From positions 1 through 14,104 of the forward strand of contig JASANC010000862.1 in the NCBI GenBank assembly GCA_030248135.1: 14,104 nt of DNA. Direction: 5' to 3'. The DNA comes from Theristus sp. LFF4_11 (Eukaryota; Nematoda; Chromadorea; Monhysterida; Xyalidae). Each line of letters begins with the position of its first letter. Within the stretch, counting starts at the first letter, position 1. The translations under genes and the position numbers were made by a program. Positions 1-10,200 of this stretch are shown here, piece after piece. Below the pieces are notes generated by a model. That model worked only from the letters and a program-made list of their open reading frames with translations, had not been told where the DNA came from and ran no database searches.

Positions 1-2
1 CA

Positions 3-269
3 ATTCGATAAATAGCGACCTGCTTTTTTTGCCTCGTATTGAGAAATTCTGATTCCTAAATTTTTCAAATGAGCGCTTAAGTAAAATTTTAATGAAACAG
101 AAAACACAAAACAAGGTAAACAACCTTTTCGAGTGGGTATGCGTGTATTATCAGCGTCAGAAAACTTTTCGTCGGAAGTATATTGTGAGACAATTATTGA
201 TTTTGGTAAGTAAACTCGCAAGTCAATATCAGGTATCAAAGAGTTTTCATTCGATAAATAGCGACCTGC
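3..269. repeat. Exact 21-bp direct repeat bounding about 225 bp
   Basis: The same 21 bases, containing CGATAAATAGCGACCTGC, occur at 3-23 and 249-269 with 225 bp between. The repeat could be the duplicated edge of an insertion or two units of a dispersed repeat; the left copy is too near the window edge to decide. Confidence 0.55.
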
Positions 270-742
270 AATATTTTCGTAAGGTTTCAAACTTGTAAGT
301 CCTTCACTCGTAGCGAAAGATGCGGAACGTTGGATAACTACGTTAGAGACTTGAGCGTCGAGAACAGTTGGAGTGCTTGACGACATTTAGGTTGTTTTGG
401 ATAATTTATTGAGACGTGTAGACGTTAGTTGACATGTTGAATGAAAATGCAACTTGAATTTGTTATCCGGATGAACCCGGTTGGATTTTGCAACAGTTTT
501 GCGGACAGAAGCTTTGGTGTTCTGAACAGAATGTATATCCGACTGACAAAAAATACGATTAATGTGGAAAAACGGGAGGATAACGCTGACTTGTTAAAAA
601 CCGCGTCTCTTGCCACCCCTCTGATACTTGGAGAATAAGATTCCTTTGGGCATTGGAACAAAATTCCAAGCACGGGAATAAGATTCTACATACGTAAGAA
701 TAAGCATCTCTTACCGAAAACGCTCCATTTTCTTTTTTAAAG

Positions 743-748
743 TTTATT
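743..748 (-). terminator. Candidate poly(A) signal for gid8
   Basis: AATAAA on the minus strand, about 325 bases past the gid8 stop, is the only canonical hexamer found in the downstream stretch. If it is used, the TIR element at 895-1054 lies entirely in the gid8 3' UTR and would fold into a long hairpin there. Supported only by the hexamer. Confidence 0.25.
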
Positions 749-894
749 TATGACTGTCATTTTGCCCATGCGCATAGCGGTTGTGTAAAGTGAATTCTAA
801 ATGTAGACGCCTTGAAGGAGTGTAATGCCTTCGGGGTTACATTATTTTTTTACCATTCAATACTACTGTGCCGAGCTCAAGATTATCGCGTGAA

Positions 895-1054
895 GTCGAA
901 TGTTAAATTATAGGCAATCGGCTGATTGGTTGGCGATCACGTGATGCATGGTTTCCGTGCATAGACTCATCCTCCAAAAGCAATGCCTGCACAGACAGGA
1001 TGCATCACGTGACCATCAACCAATCAGCTGATTGCTCATAATCTAGCGTTCGAT
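895..1054. mobile_element. MITE-like element, family A, copy 1
   Basis: About 160 bp of near-perfect inverted repeat. Each arm is about 75 bases and reads inward as GTCGAA...AAATTATAGGC, then the core CAATCAGCTGATTGGTTGG, then GTCACGTGATGCAT and TGTGCAGGC. There is no coding capacity. It ends 17 bp from the gid8 stop codon. Copies 2 and 3 of the family are in gid8 introns 4 and 2. The class is inferred from structure; no clear target-site duplication was found. Confidence 0.82.
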
Positions 1055-1071
1055 TGCGTTGTGCGTGTCGA

Positions 1072-3615
1072 TCATCTGAGTCTGTCCCTCTCAATGGCCG
1101 CCGCGAACATGCCCTTTTTCGGCTGCGGCTCCTCGATGCTGGCCGTGCCGATGTCGCACATTCGCTCGTATCGCACGCGTTTCTTGTCCAGCTGATGCTG
1201 CGCCCAGAGCACCGTCTGCACGAGCGTCTCGAGACGCGGGCGCCCGTTGTGAGCGCGAGCCTTCAGAATCGCCGAGTTCACTTCGTCGGCCACCTGGCAA
1301 CGAGTCAAAAACGAGTTTGCACAACAACAGTCGAACGCGAAATTATAGGCAGTCAGCTGATTGGTTGGGGATCATGTGAATGTGATGCATGCTTTCTGTG
1401 CAGGCATTGCTCTGTGGTCAGTTTTATAAAAGTGAGGAGTGTCTGAAAAGTGAGGAGTTTTACTCCAGGGTGTTGCAAAAGTTAAACCGTGATACAAATT
1501 CTGGATAAATTAATGGAGAGGTGAACCGGAAATGTCAATCAATTCGCTGAATTTTACAGAAATATCAATCCAATATTAATCTTTGTTCAAAAAAGAACTG
1601 TGAATGCAATCATTCAATTGGACTTTGTCATGGTCTGACTTTTCGAACACTGACCTACTTTTTAGACTTTGCTACCTCACTTTTTAGACACTACTCACTT
1701 TTATAAAACTGCCCACTGGAGTTGGAGTCTGTCCTGCACGGATAGCATGCAAAACGTCACGTGATCACCAACCAATCAGCTGATAGACTGCTGATATATT
1801 AGTAGAGTTCGACTGTAATATCTTTTCTTTTGGCTCTGCGGCGACTCTGCAGACCTGGAAAGAAAATTAGTTTCATGCGCGATACGTTCGATGCGGCAAT
1901 TCAAAATATCCGTATTGTCTCAACCTATCTCGTCAGGGATTCGGTTCACTTCACCAATTTTGAATTCCAGCATCAAGCATGAACCCGCTTTCTAATCTAT
2001 GGGAGTGATGAGTTGCAGAACCAAGAGAAAAAAATGATACACAAACGCATTGATGATGCAAAACTGACTTGAACGCACAAACAAGCTTGTGCTCTCTGCT
2101 CTGCTGCTCACCAATGGTTGTGCAGCAGGCTCATGGCAACATAACCACCCACCAACCAACCTGTTGGCGATGTGAAATGTGCATCAGATCACCAAATGGC
2201 GATTCTTGCGGTTTGTCAAACACGAGCAACGCCAGTGTACGCTCAATCTCGGGCAAACATTTCGGCAGCTCTTCACCTGCAAAATGCAATGAACCTGCGG
2301 TGCATTCGTTTGAACCTGTCACTTTTTCGGAGAATACATAGCATGAGAAACTTAGAATTACAGTTGAAGAACGAATGTAATCCGGTTTGGTTGAAATAAA
2401 AACACACCCTTTGTGGCTAAACGTGTTTTCTTGCAACGCCGAATCCGTTCGCTCTTCTTTCACCACTTATTTATTCTGCGAAAAAGTGACAGGTTTAAGC
2501 AAACATGCTGCAATTCAACTGAGCCTAAGCCTAACACATAAAACTGAGAGCCAACCCTTTTCTGCCAAATACTCCTGTGCGAAATCGAGCGATTCCTCGG
2601 CATTGCCCGCTCTGATCAGCTCAATCAGTTGTTGTTGCTGCAAAGTGCAAAATGGTTGAATGGTCCTGTCCTAGCAGTCAGCCAAAACCGTACGTAAAAC
2701 ACGCAATTCGTGCATTCTCGTACTGGAATCTGGTATGCTGATTGGCCGCATCGGAAGCGGGTTGTCAGACCCAAAAGCATCCAAACAGCAACTAAATTAT
2801 CAGGCTATCACGAGATGCATGCTTTCTGTGCAGGCGTCTCTGTGGTGGTGGCGTATGCCCTGCACAGAACGCATGCATCACCAGCCAATCACTTGATACC
2901 CTATAATTTAGAATTTGACGGTAATTGCCAGAGTTACATTTAGACTATCGTATCATATCACCACATCCGTATGAACGCACCAACACCAAGCCACCGGAAT
3001 TTAATACCTTTCTGGGAAACCGGTAGGGGGTACAAGTTTAAAAATAAAGCAAAACAAAACGGACGAGCAAATGAAAGTGGAGATACGCGTCGTCGTCGAG
3101 CAGTTCCGGCACGAGCTCGTTGATCTGCTCGATCGCCTGCTCCACCCGCCCCTGCTGGATGCACTGGCGAATTCGAATGCGCGCCTCGAGCGCCGCGCCG
3201 CGCTCGTCGCACGAAAACTCACCGAGGCCCGCCTCGCTCGCGAACTTCTCGGCGGCGTCCTTGTAGCCCTCTGAAGAACAATCGGAGACTGGGAACAGGG
3301 ACGACTTGATTTTTCTGTCACAATTACAGTCCAAATAACACTTAACCACAGCAATTGTTGCAGCGAAACACACACGCGCCATTACAAGCATCGAATGTGT
3401 GCATGCGTGTTTGCTTTTAGTGCGCAACACCACTGCGTCATGACAGAAGTGCGCTGTCTTCCCACTAGAACCTTACCAGTGACCAGGTAGTCCATGACGA
3501 GATTGTTCATCTGCTCCGTGGGCACCGCAAAGTCAGCGAGCCAAACACAGTCGGTGTCGGCGTTGTTGTTGTTGCCGCTGCTGCTGCCTGCGCTCGGCTC
3601 TTCCGAAGTGGACAT
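1072..3615 (-). CDS. gid8: GID8/TWA1 homologue, CTLH (GID) E3 ligase subunit, 5 exons
   Basis: Exons, in transcript order: 3615-3477, 3270-3065, 2637-2556, 2276-2161, 1293-1072. They join in frame to 254 aa plus TGA; the human protein is 228 aa. LisH is at about residues 34-66 ([16 protein letters not shown]), CTLH at about 76-134 ([18 protein letters not shown], then [11 protein letters not shown]) and CRA at about 131-228 ([36 protein letters not shown]). Spacing matches human GID8 from LisH to the IEEP motif. In the family, this small helical protein is a scaffold of the CTLH ubiquitin ligase, binding RanBP9/10-type and MAEA/RMND5-type subunits in nucleus and cytosol. Lineage-specific parts are a Ser/Asn-rich N-terminus and a basic tail of about 16 residues after IEEP. 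The start is the ATG of MSTSEEPS: no ATG lies nearer LisH, and an acceptor-like CAG sits 13 nt upstream. Donors are loose (GTAAGG, GTCCGT, GTTGGC, GTTGGT). Introns 2-4 hold repeats. Identity is secure; exact donors of exons 2 and 3 are inferred from frame and family length. Confidence 0.93.
1327..1816. mobile_element. MITE-like element, family A, copy 2, split by an insertion
   Basis: Ends are perfect 10-bp inverted repeats, ACAGTCGAAC at 1327 and GTTCGACTGT ending at 1816. Inside them are the family arms with CAGCTGATTGGTTGG and the CACGTG core (one arm reads CATGTG). The centre is interrupted by a different TIR element at 1419-1711; without it the copy would be about 197 bp, similar to copy 1. 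It lies in gid8 intron 4, starting 34 bp inside the intron from exon 5. Confidence 0.82.
1419..1711. mobile_element. TIR element (family C) nested in the family A copy
   Basis: Terminal inverted repeats of 37 bp at 1419-1455 and 1675-1711 match except at two positions and begin CAGTTTTATAAAAGTGAG. The 219-bp interior is AT-rich and non-coding and repeats the word ACTTTTTAGAC near its right end. Its position in the loop of another inverted repeat means it inserted later. Superfamily unknown. Confidence 0.8.
1862..2012. repeat. Dispersed repeat family F, copy 1, in gid8 intron 4
   Basis: Contains GATTCGGTTCACTTCACCAATTTT-like and GAATTCCAGCATCAAGCATGAA-like blocks and ends in TTGCAGAACC. These recur in the same order in two BED-gene introns. 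The ends (TTAGTTTCATGC and GCATGAACC) look weakly inverted, so this may be an old TIR element. Boundaries are approximate. Confidence 0.45.
2311..2497. mobile_element. MITE-like element, family E, copy 1, in gid8 intron 3
   Basis: Inverted ends of about 26 bp at 2311-2336 and 2472-2497 share AACCTGTCACTTTTTCG with one mismatch in the following bases. Weak similarity continues outwards, to within about 20 bp of the intron 3 acceptor at 2277. The interior (GAACGAATGTA..., CTTTGTGGCTAA...) matches a second copy in the last intron of the BED gene. No coding capacity. Confidence 0.7.
2786..2921. mobile_element. MITE-like element, family A, copy 3 (shortened)
   Basis: About 136 bp in gid8 intron 2. 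The outer parts (CTAAATTAT...) and the inner GATGCATGC...CTGTGCAGGC match copies 1 and 2 in inverted orientation. The left arm has lost the segment with the AGCTGATTGG core, whereas the right arm keeps a diverged version. An older, decayed copy. Confidence 0.7.
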
Positions 3616-3628
3616 TGTGTTGCACGGA

Positions 3629-3640
3629 CTGCGATGTGTT
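3629..3640 (-). promoter_or_regulatory. Possible 5'-UTR or trans-splice acceptor of gid8
   Basis: The minus strand reads ACACATCGCAG, followed by 13 bases and then the gid8 ATG. The AG placement resembles that of the BED gene, but the pyrimidine tract is poor, so support is weak. Confidence 0.25.
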
Positions 3641-4093
3641 CTCAAGAAGAGAATTTCTTTCTCAAAGAGAATCAAAAAAGAGAATCAGTATTCTCAAACT
3701 AACAACAGGTGCAAAATCGAAAAGTTACACTGCTGTTTTGATACAGATATAGACGCAGTTTGCAATCTTCCAAAGTGCAGTTTGAATGCGATTGGTTTTG
3801 TCAGAAATTCGTTACAGACCTATGGCAAACTTTTTTCATTCTTTTTTCTAACATGTCATCAAAAGAAGAGTAATAATTGATTTCAATAAAAAAACTCTCT
3901 TCTATTCAATGTCTTCGAGAAACATTTTCCTGCAATAGCGGATTTCTAACAACAGCAGAAGCATCTGTTTAATAATTTCATTCACAAAATGTGCATGAGG
4001 TTGGCTAGGGACAGCTTAGAAATTTTGAATTAGAGAGATCACAGAAAACAAATCCTATAAAACAAACAGTGAAAACGAGAATACGCCTTTCGG

Positions 4094-4121
4094 GGGTGAC
4101 ACAAAAATGATTGTGTCACCC
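4094..4121 (-). promoter_or_regulatory. Perfect 11-bp stem-loop in the probable 3' UTR of the BED gene
   Basis: GGGTGACACAA (4094-4104) and TTGTGTCACCC (4111-4121) are exact reverse complements around a 6-base loop. The hairpin begins about 160 bases past the stop codon at 4279, so it should be in the transcript unless cleavage is earlier. It could be an RNA-binding or stability element, or the relic of a small palindromic insertion. No function can be read from sequence. Confidence 0.6.
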
Positions 4122-4278
4122 GGAACATTGATGAAACGACACCAACAAATACAGTAGTGTTGAAACGAACCAGAGTGAAACGAAACGAAACTGAAATTAC
4201 TCGTAATCTTGGACGTTATTGAGAATCGCAGCGGAAATACCAGTGAAAAGAGTGAACAAGCTGGTGCAAAATGCGCAG

Positions 4279-7200
4279 TCACTGGTGATGCAGGAGTTTG
4301 TGCGGCTCACTCTCGGCGACGGGCGTGTTCGCCAATTCACAGAGCGACACGGCCGCGTCAAAGTCAACCGACGACACGCCGCTGTCGTTCGAGTGCGTGC
4401 TCTCGTTTGGGCTCGCTGCTGAAACAGAAACAAATCATACGGCATGTTTGTTTGCGTCTGTCATCTTTTGTCGCTTGAATGCAGAGTATGCGAATTGAAT
4501 TTCAGGAATAAGAACAACGAATGTATCGGGCTTGGCTGAAATCAAGCACGCCGCTTGTGGTTTTCTTACAACTCCGATCTCGTTCTTTTTCTTCTTATGC
4601 GAACCATGTATTCTGCGAAAAAAATGACAGGAAGTGACAGGTTTGAACAAACCAAACTGTAAATTGCATGTAAAAAGTGAAATTAGAATTAAATTGAAAC
4701 GAGTAACAATCAAATATAGTCAGAAAAAAACGAGAACTTGCGCCGACCGAGTACGGTGCGTGTGCCGTTAGCGTGCGACAACTGCCTGCTCGTGAGCAGT
4801 TGCTGGTTGACAGTGCCAGTGGCATTATCGCTACAACGAGTAGCACAAGTGCTGGAAAGTGGACAAGACGATGCGCGCAGCGGCTGTTGTGCACTGCGTT
4901 CACGTTGAGGTTGCTTGTCAAATTTGTTGTCGATCGGCATGGAAGGAATGACAACGACATCCATTGGTTCATAATCAGGAGGTAGCTCGCATGAAATGTC
5001 GGCAGTGTCATCAGGCAGCTTTTGAGGCTCGGCGCTGATTGGCTGTTGCGCTGCAGCGTCAGCACCGATTGGCTGTTGTACGTTGGCATCATCCGCATGC
5101 GGAGTGTTCGTGACGACGTGCAGAGCGTTGAACACGAATTCCGGCCCCATGGTTGACAGACTGAATCTGTCGCCGTCGCTAATAGCGGTGCACGCTTTGG
5201 CAGCGTTCGTTATGTTGTCTATGTGCAACACAAAGTCCATTTGCTGACAGACGGACGTGCGATTGTTGTTGTTGCTGTTGTTGTTGTTGTTGTTGGCGAT
5301 TGTTGATTCGAGCTGCAATGTTTGATCACTCGGAATATTGCGATCAATGCTAGTGCTGCTGTTGCTATTGAGAACTAGTAGCAAAACGCAACCAACGTTC
5401 TTTGTGTCATCGATCCGTGTCGGCTGGTGGTCCACAGGCCGGTCACCGTGGGTCACGTGCTCGGCAACACGTTGACGCTTCGGCGTTTCGCTGGCAGACG
5501 CAGGCGCAGGCTCCACTGTCGATGTGCTGCAGCGTCTGCGATGATGGACGCTCTTGTTTGGCTTGATGCACACGGCAGCGCTCGAAGACGCACGACACGG
5601 CTGGCCTGGAAATCGAGACACCGAAATTGACAATCCATCCAAGACATCTAAATATCCGTTTGATTGACAAATCTTTCCAAAATAAAGGCGCACCAAGTGA
5701 TTTCAGTTCGCGAATACCACTGAGCAGAGTTGGGGCAGCTTTTCGATGCGATTTCGGCCGCTCTTTCCACTCGTAGATGGGCACTTCGTCGGCTAAAATG
5801 AGATGAAAATATAGAGCATTTTGTTTGAGCGTATGGAAAAAACTGCATGATGCCAAGCAAGGAAGTTCGAGTGCGTTACAATCAGTCAGCAATGGCCAAA
5901 CAAAGTCACCGTATCGCAGCGCCTGATCGTCGCGGATGCGACGTCGCAAGAACCGGGGCAGCGCACTCAGCAAAAACGTTTTGCTGCTCCGACGTGCCTC
6001 GTCGCTCAAACGCCGATTTCGATAGTAGGGACACGCCGCAGACGGTAAGCTGCAGAATCAGTCGCAATTCTTGTTTGCTTTTTGGACTGTTTTGATGCTC
6101 TAAGAAATTGAAAGAAAACGGTGAAAAGCGTATGAAAAATACTGCAGAAAAAATGTGCGACCACGAACATACCATGCTGCCTCGTAGCTACGGCTGACGT
6201 ATCGAATTCGAGGGAAAAATCGACTGTTTGCTTCAGTCTGCACATGTTCGTCTGCAGGAGTGACAATCGGCGAAGACGCTTCGTCTGGAAGAAAAACGAA
6301 ACGCAATCGTTTTTTGTACAAACGCAACACAAAACGAAATGAAAGCTGCCGCACCGTTCAGCCTATCGCTGTTGTTGTTTGGTCGATGGCGATGTTTTTC
6401 GAACATTTCAATGGCAGTCCAAAACAAGCAGCTTGCGCACTCATCAGCAGCCACGGTCAATTCGCCAGCGTCCGCATCGGCGCACGCTGCACAACCAAGT
6501 TATTTTTCAGAACAACTTTCGCAAAGTTTGTTCTCAATCGAATGCACGCAAAATACAATCTGACAATTATCAATTGCGTTTAATGCTCATTTGCTTCTGC
6601 GACTCTGTGCGTTTTCAGCGGTGGTGAGGAAACTAGCTTCGTATTTAAACTTAAAAGCTTGAGTGTTGTGCGAGCTCCAGAAGTGTTTTCGTTGTGTATC
6701 ATTGTTAGTTAGGTTGGGATGAAGGTGAAAGGAAGACAAAAAAAAGCAGGGGTTGGAGAGATTAAAGTTTTATTTAATTAATTAAAAGGGGCGGGAAGGA
6801 AGGAAAAAGAAAATCAGAAATGGGTTTCAATTAATGTTGGTTAAGGGGGAGGAAGGAAAAAAAAAGGAAATTAGAAGAAAGGCGGAAAGAAAGAATAAAA
6901 ACATAAAAGGAAAGTAAGAGAATTGGAGGAGAGAGAAGGGCTAACCAAACAAGATTATTTGATTGGGTGTTTTGTGGGGTTTTTGTTGATGGTAGATTCA
7001 AAAATTAGCCCAAGTGATTCAGTCGCATTTTGATACTTTAATAGGGAATCGGGGACTTGTTGGTCACTTACTTAAAAATTTTTTTTTCTTTGATTGTTTA
7101 CCAATTTTAGTTCCGCGCCTTGCATGAAACAGTTTACCTATCTATGCGCGCATTCAGTCGCAGAACCATAACAAAACAATGATACACACGCAACAATTCA

Positions 7201-10200
7201 AAAAAAAGAAGAAACGAACCGCATTTCAAGCCGGCGAGATAGAAAGCGGGTCGATCGATCCACTGATGGATGGCAGCGAGGCAACGGGCGCAAATGCGCA
7301 CACGACTGCCGCCGGCAGCAAGCGGCATTCGGTAGAGTTGGTGCACGTGGAACCTGCACGCGGCACACGCACGTCGTGGCGGCATTGGACGCACGAACGG
7401 CGACGCGTCCGTTGTGCCACTGCACTCGTCTTCGGCGACAATGGGCGATGGCGAAATCGCATGATTGCTGCACTGATCGGCACTCTGCAATGGCGTCGTC
7501 GGCGGCAGCGCTTTCTCTGCGTTTTCAGCCTGCAATGAAAAAAGCTACAAAGCAAGCTTTCCACTGAGTCTGTTTTTTAGAGCATTTCAACAAAGAGCGC
7601 ACACCGACCAACTGATCAGCGATCCAGTGCGGCAGCTGCGGCGACGCAAACGCGTAACTGAAGTCGGTGCTCAAGCGGACGCTCGACTTCACCAGTCGGC
7701 CGCTTCGCGATCGCCGTTCGTTGGCGGCATTCGAGTCAATCGGTTCGTGCTGGGGTTTTCCTGACGTCTCATTCAACAGAACGACAGGCGATATGCAGTC
7801 AGTAGCCGTTTGAGCATCGTTGTTGTCGATGAGTATAGTGCTAGCCGTTGTCGCACAATCAACAGTGGCAACGGGGACAGAGACTGGTGCGTCTGCAGAA
7901 GTACTCCCAGTTGGTGATGTGGTCGCCAACGTCTGCGTGTGCACTATTCCTGGCGCTGACGCATGTTCGCTCACCACAGGATCACCAGTTGAACCACCAG
8001 ATGCAGTGCACCCAGACTCTGTTGATTTGATGCCTATCATTGATGCATCATTATTCTCGTGCGACTGGATTTCAGATGCGTTTAAATGATGACGAACGTC
8101 GTTTGCACCGCCCGCAATATTCTGATCGTCCGGTTGCGTTGCAGTTGCAATCGAGTGTCCAGCAGCAACAGCGATTGCCTTCGTCGTCAGCGCTTGTGTC
8201 GGCCAGTCGCCCACGAAGTCGGCACCGGCATACTTTCGATTCAGTTTTACGCTGCGGCTGCTCTTGCGAACTGGCGACTCAACTGCTGTCGTTGCGGGCG
8301 CACACTGCTGATAAGTGATTCGATTCTGATTGCATACCGATGCACTGGCATTCGACGTTGGTTCGAGCGGCATCAGCGATGTTGGAGTTGCACGGGCACA
8401 TTGAACGGGGCACGATGTTGAGGTGGATGTGAATGTGGATGTTGAAGATACAGTTGATGCTGTTGTTGATGCTGAAGCTGGTGTTGACGGTGTTGTTGAT
8501 GTTGACACTGGTGTTGACGTTGACGTAGATGATGGTGTTGATGTATCGCAACTGGTGTTCAATACTGACTCGACCGATTGCGCCGCTGACTCAGCTGGCT
8601 AAACAACGCGTGTCATTTAAGGAATGAAGCAACGCTGTTTATAAACATTTTGCACCTTTTCTGCTCTGAAAGTTGAACCACTCCTTGCGAAAAAACTTTG
8701 GACTGCTTTCCTTGATTAACCCAAAAATCAATCAAACATAACATAACATGATAAATGAACGCCATTTATTAGCAGCATACCTGGATGACTTCCGCAGATG
8801 GTTGATCAACACAACCCGTTTCTTTTTCTGGTGTTGCCCCCTTTGTCAACGGTTCACCAAATGCCATTTTTCGGTAGTCACATCGTTTCACGTTTCTTCG
8901 AATGGCTAGAAGAGACACAGTTTTTTTATTTTTTTTGTTGGTTTTATCGCCTGAATAGTTTTTTGCAACAGAATTTCCACCGTTAAAAAAAGAACGAACC
9001 CCACCAAAATGTTACATCCTACAGCCACACCACAACAGCAGTCACCAAATGCGTGCCGACCGTATTTTGCAGCTGCACGCTCCAATGGGTTTGGCGCCGC
9101 GCATTGCCTTCGCGCTGGTGTGACGTGCGCGCATTTTTGTGTTCTGCTTTCCGCCGACGCCTTCTGTTGAGCGTGATCGTGTTTCTCAATGTTTCTGCGT
9201 TGCTGCGCCAGCCGTTGACAACGCGCCAAGAACGAGTCGATCGGCTCACTGTTGTCCAGGTCGGGCAGATACCAAACAGGGGCGACAATGGGCGTCACGC
9301 AAGAGCTGGACCCCCCGCGGCACCGCTCCTCTGAAATAGCGAAGTGGTAAATATTATTTTATAGTATATTATCCACAGTTTGCGTTTTGCAACTCAAGGC
9401 TTTCGCAGGCGTCGAAAGGACACTAGTTTCAATCTTCATGTGGTGATTCAAAATGGGCCAAGTGGTCCGGTTCTAGTTGGGGGACTCGGCTCGGATTATA
9501 CCAATTTTTAATTCCTGCATTATGAAAGAAACTGTATACCTGTTCGCGCATTATTATGACTCTGACAGAACTAAAATTTAAAAAAAATTAACGCAAGTTG
9601 GAAATAGTAAAATCCTAGGCAAGCGAGTAAATCAGTCGGATCGCCTGTATGTTGTGCAAAAACCCAGTTTTTTCTGTCATTGTCTTGTCATGAGATGAGA
9701 GAACGAAACGATGACATGGCAAAAGACCAACCAGACAGTGAGAAAGGCATGCCTGGCGATGGTTGGGGCCCTTCATGGTGACGTCTTTGCTGCGCTTTGT
9801 CTACCGCCCCGTTTGTCTGGAAAATTGTCGGGTTTGGACTTTTTTATTGGAAACCCATACGTATGAACACTACAACTTCATTCAAACAAGAAAAGCATGG
9901 TACGTGTAAATTTCCAACGCAACAGTCCAAAACAATTAAAACAATGGAAACCTGATTCATATCGTGAACCGCAACTGATTGGGATGTGTTGCTTTTATCG
10001 GCCGCGTCAATTGGCAACGTGTACAATCGTCCTCGAGGTCCATTTGGTCCAGAACGCATTTGGTTTACTTTTTTAATTAACTCGATTCTTGTTCCGATTT
10101 CAATATTTTTGCACGTTGGAACCTGACAGCATTTTTATAATTTGAAAAAAAAGTTCAAACCAAACAGATAAAAAATACAAAAATAAGTGAACGAATAACA

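Larger units (their letters stand above)
1..894. other. Non-coding flank downstream of gid8
   Basis: I see no gene here. The open frames at 92-298 and 441-638 (plus strand) have no recognisable domain, no exon-like composition and no co-linear neighbour. A 21-base direct repeat occurs at 3-23 and 249-269. The word GAATAAG recurs three times between about 633 and 705. The candidate gid8 poly(A) signal is at 743-748. Confidence 0.4.
3616..4278. other. Intergenic spacer between the BED gene and gid8
   Basis: This 663-bp stretch is AT-rich and carries no supportable gene. It should hold the BED-gene 3' UTR (with the hairpin at 4094-4121) and the gid8 upstream region. A weak ATTAAA-type poly(A) signal lies on the minus strand at 3973-3968. 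Repeated GAGAA/TTCTC words occur at 3650-3700. At 663 bp the spacing is longer than a typical nematode operon gap of about 100 bp, so co-transcription is not indicated. Confidence 0.5.

Noticed and set aside
92..298. Small plus-strand gene of 68 codons
   Set aside because: AT-rich, no domain, no family resemblance, and it spans one copy of the direct repeat.
1054..1446. Plus-strand open frame of 130 codons
   Set aside because: It lies antisense over gid8 exon 5 and two inverted-repeat elements; the minus strand here matches a known family.
5443..6009. Single uninterrupted minus-strand frame of 188 codons as one exon
   Set aside because: It crosses introns 10 and 11; past 5606 it leaves the frame that continues for 285 codons in exon 12, and phase-matched splice sites explain it better.
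9053..9339. Plus-strand frames of 93 and 66 codons
   Set aside because: Antisense shadows of BED-gene exon 4, which joins in phase with its neighbours.
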